A stretch of DNA of 38,165 nt from CAZFLM01 sp964519955 (GTDB taxonomy: Bacteria; Armatimonadota; Chthonomonadetes; Chthonomonadales; CAJBBX01). The notes beneath the pieces are model-generated. The model was not told the origin of the DNA and ran no database searches. It saw only the letters and a list, made by a program, of their open reading frames with translations. The position numbers and the translations under genes were made by a program. The stretch spans positions 1 through 38,165 of the forward strand of contig CAZFLM010000065.1 in NCBI GenBank assembly GCA_964519955.1. The letters are read 5' to 3'. How positions within the stretch are numbered: position 1 is the first letter of the stretch; each line of letters starts with the position of its first letter. Of this stretch, positions 32,013 through 38,165 are shown one piece after another.

Positions 32013-33359
32013 ATGAACTGGTTCGGACTGCGCAGGGGCCAGGACGCCCCTGCCGAGGCCGCGGCGGACGAGGCGCGCGGTCGCGAAGACGAGTTGCTGC
32101 AGCAGTTGGCCGACGCAGAGGGACGGAACGCTGCCCTCGAGGCCCGTGTCGCCGAGCTATCGGCCAGCAACGAGCAACTGGAGGCGGAGTCAGGCGAGCT
32201 GCACGGCAACCTGATGAACGTCGCGATGGAGTTGTCGGCCTACTTCGGCGTGCTTCAGGAGATCGCCATCGGCAACCTGGACACGCGCGCCAACGAAGAG
32301 ACCGGCGACGACCTGATGGACCAGCTAGGGCGGTCCACCAACGACATGATCGACGCCCTGGCAAGCATGGCGCGCACAGCCGAGCAGGTTGCGCAAGGCG
32401 ACTTGACGGTGGAGGTGACGGCGCGCTCCAACCAGGATGCGCTTGGCGCCGCCTTCTGCAGGATGGTCGGCGACCTGCGCGACCTGGTGGGCAACATCAC
32501 CGGCCTGGCCCACGACACCGACCGGAAGGCCAACCAGGTCGCGGGCTCGACCGAGATGGCCATGCAGATGATGGAACAGGTGAAGACGGGGATCGAGCAG
32601 ATCGCGCAGTCCACCGAGGAGGCCGCGCGAAGCGCGGAGCACATCACCGGCATCGTGCAGGGCGCCAACTCGGTGGTGGAGGCAGGCAGTAGAGGCGTCG
32701 ATGAGGTCATCCGCAAGTTCGACCTCACTCGAGCGACGATCGAAGACACAGGCGAGGCCGTGTCGAAGCTCAACGAGCGATCGAAGGAGATCAGCGATAT
32801 CGTTGGGCTCATCACCAACATCGCGGATCAGACGAACCTGCTGGCGCTGAATGCCGCGATCGAAGCCGCCCGAGCCGGCGATGCCGGACGGGGCTTCGCA
32901 GTGGTGGCCGACGAGGTGCGCAAGCTCGCGGAGTCGTCCCGGCAGTCTGCGAACAGCATCTCCCGGATCATCGTCGACATCCAGCAGGACATGGCAGGGG
33001 TCGTGTCGTCCTCGCAGAAGTCCTTGCAGGAGACCCAGGCCGTCATCGAGCTGACGAGGGCAATGCAGGCCGGCTACGGCGAGATCGTACAGGCCATCGG
33101 CGCCATCGATGACGAGGTGACACGCATCGCTGCCGTGTCGGAAGAGACCGCGGCAACGTCGCAGGAGATGGCGGCGGCGGCTCAGGAACAGACCGCCGCA
33201 GTCACCGAGATCGCGACCACCGCGCAGTGTCTGGCGGAACAGGCCGGACGGCTGCTATCCGAGGTCGGCCAGTTCCAGGTGACGAGTTCGTCAGAGGAGC
33301 GGAACGAAGGCCCCCGGCCCGCGACGGCCGGAGGCTGGGCCCAACGCCGAGCCGCGTAG
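32013..33359 (+). CDS. Soluble methyl-accepting chemotaxis protein
   Basis: This 448-aa cytoplasmic chemoreceptor has no membrane segment or signal peptide. Residues about 25-70 form a coiled coil. About 75-165 contain two HAMP-like units (IAIGNLDTRANEETGDD and VAQGDLTVEVTARSNQD). The remainder is the long helical signalling domain with the conserved hairpin tip ADQTNLLALNAAIEAARAG. No PAS, heme or other obvious ligand domain is visible, so the input may be a partner protein. It lies 109 bp after the tusA-like gene and before a strong terminator, so it is probably the last gene of the hydrogenase operon. A role in hydrogen or redox taxis is inference. Confidence 0.92.
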   Translation: MNWFGLRRGQDAPAEAAADEARGREDELLQQLADAEGRNAALEARVAELSASNEQLEAESGELHGNLMNVAMELSAYFGVLQEIAIGNLDTRANEETGDDLMDQLGRSTNDMIDALASMARTAEQVAQGDLTVEVTARSNQDALGAAFCRMVGDLRDLVGNITGLAHDTDRKANQVAGSTEMAMQMMEQVKTGIEQIAQSTEEAARSAEHITGIVQGANSVVEAGSRGVDEVIRKFDLTRATIEDTGEAVSKLNERSKEISDIVGLITNIADQTNLLALNAAIEAARAGDAGRGFAVVADEVRKLAESSRQSANSISRIIVDIQQDMAGVVSSSQKSLQETQAVIELTRAMQAGYGEIVQAIGAIDDEVTRIAAVSEETAATSQEMAAAAQEQTAAVTEIATTAQCLAEQAGRLLSEVGQFQVTSSSEERNEGPRPATAGGWAQRRAA

Positions 33360-33383
33360 CCCCCGCTCCAAGCTGCACAGTCA

Positions 33384-33412
33384 GGCCCGCGCCCGGGAGG
33401 CGCGGGCCTTTT
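33384..33412 (+). terminator. Rho-independent terminator after the MCP gene
   Basis: A perfect 10-bp stem GGCCCGCGCC/GGCGCGGGCC with a 5-nt loop is followed by TTTTCCTT. It lies 24 nt after the MCP stop codon and closes the hdrA-to-MCP unit. It is the clearest terminator in the window. Confidence 0.9.
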
Positions 33413-33497
33413 CCTTGTCAGCGGCTGGCTCGATCACGCACATGGCCCACCGGAATCACGCGGGCGTCACATGCGAGGCGGCATCATGATCCCGCTC

Positions 33498-33533
33498 GCG
33501 CACACAAGACGACGCGAACGCGCTTGTGTGCGC
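33498..33533. other. Hairpin upstream of the methyltransferase gene
   Basis: GCGCACACAAG (33498-33508) pairs perfectly with CTTGTGTGCGC (33523-33533) around a 14-nt loop, 58 nt before the GTG start. It could be a leader structure or an operator. A GATGGGGAC direct repeat (33542 and 33563) follows it. Confidence 0.4.
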
Positions 33534-33591
33534 CCAACGGCGATGGGGACCCACGAGCGCCGGATGGGGACATGAAAGGGGAGTCATACCA

Positions 33592-34467
33592 GTGCGGCCC
33601 GATCTACTCGCTTTGCTCATCACGCTGATCGCCATGGCGGGCATTCCTGCTCACCTCGGCCACGCCCCGAACGGCGGGGACCCGGTCGCCCCCGGCGACC
33701 AGAAGCCCGCCCCCACTGCGCAGGAGCTGTACGACGAAGCCGAGCGCCAGATGCGCGAAGGGAAGGAGGAACTGGCCATCACGACGCTCGAGCGCGCTGC
33801 CGCCGCGGGGTTCGCGGACGACAGCGTGATGCGCGAGAACGGGCTGTGGGTGCCGGTTCGGAAGAACCCGCGCTTCCGCGCGGCCTACAAGCGCATCGCC
33901 GTGACGCGGTACGTCGCGATGCTCGACCGCAAGGACCGCGACGCATTCCAGAGGCCCAATGAGGTGATGAAGGCGCTCGCGCTGAAGCGCGGTGAGCGGG
34001 TCGTCGATCTGGGCGCCGGGTCCGGATACTTCACCCTTCGCGCCGCCAAGGCCGTGGGCAAGACGGGCGTCGTCTGGGCGCTGGACATCGAGCAGTTGCT
34101 CCTCGACACGATCGAGGCCAAGATGAACCACGCCAAGCTCACGAACATCAAGCTGAAGCTCGTGAAGCCCGACGATCCCGACCTGCCGCCGGCGAGCGCG
34201 GACACCATCCTCATCGTGGACACCTGGCACTACGTCAAGGACCGCGGCGCCTACGCGAACAAGCTCAAGCCCGCCCTCGCGCCGGGTGGCCGGGTGGTCA
34301 TCATCGACTACACCCCCAAGCCCTTCGAGGAGCGCCCGTGGGGCCCGCCGCCGGAGCAGCAGCTCTCGCGCAAGATGGTGGACGCCGACATGGCCGCGGC
34401 CGGGCTGAAGCCCAAGAAGGTGCACGACTTCCTGCCCGAGCAGTACTTCGTCGAGTACGGGCTCTGA
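33592..34467 (+). CDS. Exported SAM-dependent methyltransferase-like protein
   Basis: This 291-aa protein has a signal peptide-like start (RPDLLALLITLIAMAG, cleavage perhaps after HA). A TPR-like helical stretch comes next, then a class I methyltransferase domain. Motif I (VVDLGAGSGYF) is at about residues 137-147 and a VWALDIEQ strand follows. The start is GTG 33592, because GGGGAG lies 8 nt upstream and it puts the hydrophobic segment at the N-terminus; the frame is open further upstream without a signal. Methyltransferases of this secreted or predicted-lipoprotein kind are common but uncharacterised. The substrate is unknown, and an exported SAM enzyme is puzzling because SAM is cytosolic. 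Confidence 0.83.
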   Translation: MRPDLLALLITLIAMAGIPAHLGHAPNGGDPVAPGDQKPAPTAQELYDEAERQMREGKEELAITTLERAAAAGFADDSVMRENGLWVPVRKNPRFRAAYKRIAVTRYVAMLDRKDRDAFQRPNEVMKALALKRGERVVDLGAGSGYFTLRAAKAVGKTGVVWALDIEQLLLDTIEAKMNHAKLTNIKLKLVKPDDPDLPPASADTILIVDTWHYVKDRGAYANKLKPALAPGGRVVIIDYTPKPFEERPWGPPPEQQLSRKMVDADMAAAGLKPKKVHDFLPEQYFVEYGL

Positions 34468-34476
34468 GCGCATCCG

Positions 34477-34517
34477 TACCTGGAGGCCCGGCGTCACGCA
34501 CGCCGGGCCTCCAGGTA
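34477..34517. terminator. 18-bp perfect hairpin, terminator-like
   Basis: The arms 34477-34494 and 34500-34517 are exact reverse complements with a 5-nt loop (CACGC). It lies 10 nt after the methyltransferase stop codon. The stem is unusually long and GC-rich but has no T-tract. It probably ends or protects the upstream transcript. Confidence 0.6.
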
Positions 34518-34617
34518 ACGCGCCGGTCACGTCTCCTGGGTTAGCATGGCACTGGCGCGGGTCCGATCTGCAGGTCGGTCTATCGCCAGCCCCGCAGCCC
34601 CCCAGGAGACAGATCAG

Positions 34618-34902
34618 ATGCGCCTAGACATCCTCGCAGTCATCGCCATGGTTCTGGGAGTAGCCCACATCGTCGGCGGCGGACCGGCGATCTCCCCGGA
34701 CCGGAAGGCGCCGCGCGCCCCGGCGCAAGCCGAACGCCGCGTGTCGAGCGCGAAGCCGAGCGCTGTCACGAAGACGAAGCGCGCAGTCGCCACCCAGGTC
34801 GCCAAGCCGCCAACTGCGTCGAGCACCGCGCCGCGCAAGGGCAGGCCCGTCGTCGGCCCGGTCGAGGTGCGCGCCATCGCGCGGCCGGTCGAGCACGCGT
34901 AG
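34618..34902 (+). CDS. Small basic protein with hydrophobic N-terminus
   Basis: This predicted 94-aa protein is not recognised. The N-terminus (LDILAVIAMVLGVAHIVGG) is a signal peptide or single membrane segment. The remainder is rich in Lys, Arg, Pro and Ala and probably disordered. AGGAGA (34604-34609) lies 8 nt before the ATG, which supports translation. It lies between two exported-protein genes on the same strand. It could be a small exported or membrane-anchored cationic protein. The chance that it is not a gene is real. Confidence 0.55.
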   Translation: MRLDILAVIAMVLGVAHIVGGGPAISPDRKAPRAPAQAERRVSSAKPSAVTKTKRAVATQVAKPPTASSTAPRKGRPVVGPVEVRAIARPVEHA

Positions 34903-34951
34903 CGCCCCGACGAACGCCACATCCCGTACATCACCGCGACAGAGGCCCACA

Positions 34952-36307
34952 ATGACGGTCTTCCGACCGACGATCTTGTGCGCGGCGGGGCTCGCCCTCG
35001 CCGCTCCGGCAGCCCAGGCCTTGCCGGATGCCCCCCTCCCCCGCCACGCCTACCTGGGCCTGGCCACGCGCTCGCTCCAGCCCGCCGACGTGGCGCAGAG
35101 CCAGGCGCCGAGCCTGAAGGGGGCACTCGTCACCGGCGTGCTCCCCGGGGGTCCAGGCGCAGAGGCCGGCGTCCAGGCTGGCGACGTGCTGCTCGCGGTG
35201 GATGGCGCCACGTTCGCCGACGACACCGCCTTCAAGTCGCTCCTGCGCAAGCACCTGGCGGGCGAAGCGGTCGAGTTGACCGTGCGGCGAGCCGGCGCGG
35301 AGGAGATCCGGCGCGCGACCGCCGGGGCCCTGCCACCGGAGACGAGCGACGAGGTGGAGTTGGCCTACTGCGCCATCCCCACAAAGGGGTGCCGCCTCCG
35401 CGGCCTCGTGTCATCGCCGCTCGGCAGCGCGGGGAAGAGGCTCCCGGCCGTGCTCGTCTGCGAGGCGCTGGGCTCCTACCCGCTGATCGGCGCCGGGCGC
35501 GTCGGGCCGACGCAGCGGCTGGCCTACGACCTGACCAAGGCCGGCTTCCGCGTCATGCGCTTCGAGCTGCGCGGCGTGGGCGACTCGGAGGGCCAGGACT
35601 ACCGCACCACGGACCTGGAGACCGAGATCGGCGACAACCGCGCGGCCCTCAAGTGCCTGACGTCCCGAGCGGACGTCGACGCGGCCCACGTCTACGTGTG
35701 GGGCCACAGCACGGGAGGCATGGTGGCGGCGGCCGTCGCGTCAACGGAGAAGGTCGCCGGGCTGATCTCGTCCTGCACGGTCGGCCGCACCTTCTACGAG
35801 CGCATGGCCGACACGCTCCGGGTGCAGAGCACGCTGGGCGGCAACTCGCCGGCTGCCACCGACGCCCTCATCCGCCTCTACATCGACTTCGCGTCTGCCA
35901 TGGCGACCGGGACGCCGGAAGCGTGGCTGCGTCGCGACAAGCGCTATGCCCAGTTCTTCAACGCTTACGGCCGCATCATGGACGACCGCACCGTCGCGTT
36001 CTGGCGCCAGCAGCTCAACCTGAACCTCGCTGACGTGTACGGCAAGGTGAAGTGCCCCGCCCTCGTGTTGTGGTTCGATGGCGACTTCCTGACGGAGCTG
36101 GCCTGCCACGAGCTGATCCGCGACGTGCTGACGACCGCCGGCAACCCGGACGTCACGCTGTCCGTGGTGCATGGCGTCGACCACCGCTTCGCCCAGGTGA
36201 AGGACGCCGCCGAGAGCAAGCGGCAGTACGCCAGCGGCGAACGCACCCCGAGCGGCGAGCCGATGCGGGTGCTGGTCGACTGGCTTCGGAAGCGCGCGGC
36301 GGCGTAA
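34952..36307 (+). CDS. Exported PDZ plus alpha/beta-hydrolase protein
   Basis: This 451-aa protein has a signal peptide (about residues 1-24, ending AQA). A PDZ domain follows at about 30-125 (GALVTGVLPGGPGAEAGVQAGD is its peptide-binding core). An alpha/beta-hydrolase domain spans about 135-451. The nucleophile elbow is GHSTGG with S253; DGDF and VDHRF near the end are the likely acid and base. The hydrolase part resembles the S9/'serine aminopeptidase' alpha/beta group. The PDZ may hold a protein or peptide substrate. It follows the small basic protein by 49 bp. The substrate is unknown. Confidence 0.82.
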   Translation: MTVFRPTILCAAGLALAAPAAQALPDAPLPRHAYLGLATRSLQPADVAQSQAPSLKGALVTGVLPGGPGAEAGVQAGDVLLAVDGATFADDTAFKSLLRKHLAGEAVELTVRRAGAEEIRRATAGALPPETSDEVELAYCAIPTKGCRLRGLVSSPLGSAGKRLPAVLVCEALGSYPLIGAGRVGPTQRLAYDLTKAGFRVMRFELRGVGDSEGQDYRTTDLETEIGDNRAALKCLTSRADVDAAHVYVWGHSTGGMVAAAVASTEKVAGLISSCTVGRTFYERMADTLRVQSTLGGNSPAATDALIRLYIDFASAMATGTPEAWLRRDKRYAQFFNAYGRIMDDRTVAFWRQQLNLNLADVYGKVKCPALVLWFDGDFLTELACHELIRDVLTTAGNPDVTLSVVHGVDHRFAQVKDAAESKRQYASGERTPSGEPMRVLVDWLRKRAAA

Positions 36308-36433
36308 CGCCCTTCCCGTCCGCCGTGCCGGCAGCCGTGGGCCCCGACGCCCATGGCCGCCCTCCCCCTCAAGAGGTCTTCCGCACCCCCGAGGCGAATG
36401 TGGGCCCATCGGACGCCGGCATGATCGTGCAGT

Positions 36434-36456
36434 GCTCCCGGCGTCGCGAAGGGAGC
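36434..36456 (+). promoter_or_regulatory. Hairpin masking a ribosome-binding site
   Basis: GCTCCC (36434-36439) can pair with GGGAGC (36451-36456). The right arm contains the Shine-Dalgarno sequence GGGAG, which lies 8 nt before the ATG at 36464. Folding would hide it and lower translation. The stem is only 6 bp. Confidence 0.3.
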
Positions 36457-36463
36457 CCAACGC

Positions 36464-38165
36464 ATGTCCGTCCGCTCGTGCCTGCTCGTCCTGATGTCGC
36501 TCCTCCTGCCGGCGCTGCCCGGTCTCGCCCAAACGCCCGGCCCCGATCCCGACTTCCGCCCCGAGTTCGTTGCCGCGGAGGTATCTGCCCGCGCCGTGCG
36601 CCCCGGCGACCCGCTGGCGATCACGTTCCGCTTCCGCAACGCGGGATCGCGCCCGGCCAAGGGCGACTACATGGTGTTCCTCCACATCGAGGCGCCGAAG
36701 CGGTCATGCGAAGACCTCGTGGTGCACGCCGACCACGCCCCCACCGAGCCGACCAGCCTCTGGCAGCCTGGGGAGGTCGTCGCCGATGGGCCGATGGTGG
36801 TCACGATGCCGACGGACCAGCCCGAGCAGGAGTACTACGTTCACGTCGGCATCTACGACATGGGCGGCACCGGAGCGCGCCTGCTCGACACTTACGACGC
36901 CGGCACCATCCGCGTCACGCGCGAGGCGCCGCCGGCCAGCCAACTCGGGCCGAAGCCCTTGAGCGCGACCGAGGTGCGGAAGCGCGCTGCCGCCCTGGCC
37001 GGCCGCATCCCGGCATCTCGGCGCGCGAGCCTCGACACCGCGTTCTGGCGCTTCGATGTGGACCGCAAGGCCGCCGCGTGGGCCATCACCGACAAGCGCA
37101 CCGGCGTGCGGTGGACCTCCGACCCCGCGCGGCCCGGCTTCGCCCAGATCCTGCTGCGGAACGGCGACCGCACGGCCTCGTGGCGCATCGAGCGGTTCGA
37201 CGCGATCGAGGCGGGCAAAGATACCCTCAAGCTGGTGACGCGGCCCAAGGTCGATGGCCGGCCCTCCGGCGTGACCGTCACGTTCACCGCGTCGCGCACC
37301 TCCCTCCGCGACGAGGTGAAGCTCAGCTACGCATCCGCGGCAACCGGCGACTGGCATGTGGCGCGGGTGCGCCTCCTCGACAACGCCCTCACCGTGACGG
37401 AGGCCGAGGGCGGCAAGCTCTACGTGCCGAACCGCCTCGGAATCGAGCTGACCGCCGCGAACGGCCTGCCCGCGACGGAGCAGTGGCTCACCTACGACTC
37501 CCTCTCGATGGCGATGTGCGGCGCGGTGAAGGGCGGATCGGCGCTGCTGGTCAACTGGCAGGACGTGGACACCCGCCTGACGGTGACAACCGCCTGGCCG
37601 GATCTGCCGCTCGTGCCGGGCCGGCGGGCGCGCTCCATCTCGCTCGACCTGCAGGGCCCGCGCGGCGCGTGCAGCCTGCTCCCCCTTGGCCGCGGCGGCT
37701 ACGTCGAGATCGCCAGGGCCTACCGCCCGTTGGCGAAGGCGAAGGGCTGGCTCGTGACGTGGGCCGAGAAGCGCAGGAAGTGGCCGAACGTGGACCGGTT
37801 CCTGGGAGCGCTGGACTTCAAGCCCTTCGTCTTCTCGCGCACGGTCGGCAGCTCCCGGTACAGCCCGGACGGCAAGGAGCACACCAGCCTCGGCTTCACG
37901 TTTGACGAGGCCGCCCAGATGGCCGAGCACCTGAAGAACGACCTGAAGCTCGACAAGGCGTCCATGGTACTGGCCGGCTGGGTGAATGGCGGCTACGACG
38001 TGCGCCATCCGGACCCGCTACCGGCAGCGCCCGAGTGCGGCGGGAACGCGGGCCTGCAAGACGCCGCCAGGCGCATCAAGGCGTGCGGCTACCTCTTCGG
38101 CCTGCACGACAACTACCAGGACATGTACCAGGACGCCCCGTCGTACGGCCTGGAGTGGCTCAACA
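36464..38165 (+). CDS. Exported DUF5696-like hydrolase, 3' end missing
   Basis: At least 567 residues are encoded before the window ends; no stop codon is reached. A signal peptide (about 1-22, ending GLAQ) is followed by an Ig-like domain (about 35-150, with FRFRNAGSRPAKGDY and YYVHVGIYD). A beta-rich domain comes next, and then the start of a TIM-barrel-like part (about 460 onward: VLAGWVNGGYD and LFGLHDNYQDMY). The order resembles DUF5696 proteins, distantly like GH101-type glycosidases. That match is from memory and only moderate. The start is ATG 36464 with GGGAG upstream. The likely role is polysaccharide breakdown outside the cytoplasm. Confidence 0.78.
   Translation, partial: MSVRSCLLVLMSLLLPALPGLAQTPGPDPDFRPEFVAAEVSARAVRPGDPLAITFRFRNAGSRPAKGDYMVFLHIEAPKRSCEDLVVHADHAPTEPTSLWQPGEVVADGPMVVTMPTDQPEQEYYVHVGIYDMGGTGARLLDTYDAGTIRVTREAPPASQLGPKPLSATEVRKRAAALAGRIPASRRASLDTAFWRFDVDRKAAAWAITDKRTGVRWTSDPARPGFAQILLRNGDRTASWRIERFDAIEAGKDTLKLVTRPKVDGRPSGVTVTFTASRTSLRDEVKLSYASAATGDWHVARVRLLDNALTVTEAEGGKLYVPNRLGIELTAANGLPATEQWLTYDSLSMAMCGAVKGGSALLVNWQDVDTRLTVTTAWPDLPLVPGRRARSISLDLQGPRGACSLLPLGRGGYVEIARAYRPLAKAKGWLVTWAEKRRKWPNVDRFLGALDFKPFVFSRTVGSSRYSPDGKEHTSLGFTFDEAAQMAEHLKNDLKLDKASMVLAGWVNGGYDVRHPDPLPAAPECGGNAGLQDAARRIKACGYLFGLHDNYQDMYQDAPSYGLEWLN

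Noticed and set aside
36052..37905. A 617-codon open frame overlapping the last gene
   Set aside because: It is Arg/Pro-rich without domain features. The frame from ATG 36464 gives a signal peptide and structured domains instead.

Overview
The window comes from a high-GC, anaerobic, hydrogen-metabolising bacterium. Coding sequence is strongly biased to G or C at third positions, and all core genes are bacterial families: Rex, the trimeric HydABC hydrogenase, AdhE, SpoIIE and an MCP. The lineage cannot be fixed from the sequence. The secreted hydrolases and the GC-rich intergenic repeats would suit Armatimonadota or a similar little-cultured phylum, but that is a weak guess. No rRNA, tRNA, CRISPR array, transposase or phage gene was seen.

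Region 1 (60-4480, minus strand) holds tldE/pmbA and tldD, a metalloprotease pair. Upstream of them is a stand-alone AAA ATPase with a DUF234 nuclease-like domain. The ATPase has its own AT-rich, apparently leaderless promoter, next to a perfect 46-bp palindrome.

Region 2 (4653-12090, minus strand) is an [FeFe]-hydrogenase maturation and sensing operon. In transcription order it reads hydE, hydG, aspA, hydF, a small [2Fe-2S] protein, a short PAS protein and a SpoIIE-type phosphatase. HydE, HydG and HydF build the H-cluster. The last three genes look like the accessory module of a sensory (group C) hydrogenase, but no sensory hydrogenase gene is present.

Region 3 (12091-12483) is the divergent control region. 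It carries three copies of an 18-bp inverted repeat, TCGTTA-N6-TAACGA. One copy is perfect, and the outer two overlap the hydE and rex promoters. They are probably operators of the adjacent redox repressor Rex, so NADH/NAD+ would control both arms.

Region 4 (12484-20341, plus strand) is rex-hydC-hydB-hydA-adhE. It encodes an electron-bifurcating type [FeFe]-hydrogenase and a bifunctional aldehyde/alcohol dehydrogenase. Both are routes for disposing of NADH during fermentation.

Region 5 (20492-25853) has a secreted esterase with two alpha/beta-hydrolase domains, convergent with a large four-PAS hybrid histidine kinase.

Region 6 (26334-33359, plus strand) is hdrA-mvhD-mvhG-mvhA, a hydrogenase maturation protease, a TusA-like protein and a soluble MCP. 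It is a group 3c-like [NiFe] hydrogenase with a flavin-bifurcation subunit. HdrB and HdrC, the usual partner subunits, are absent. A textbook rho-independent terminator ends the region.

Region 7 (33592-38165, plus strand) encodes exported proteins: a methyltransferase-like protein, a small basic protein, a PDZ plus alpha/beta-hydrolase protein, and a large hydrolase-like protein cut by the window edge.

Together, regions 2-4 and 6 place two different hydrogenases able to exchange electrons among H2, ferredoxin and other carriers, one set of maturases, redox control and signalling genes within about 29 kb.
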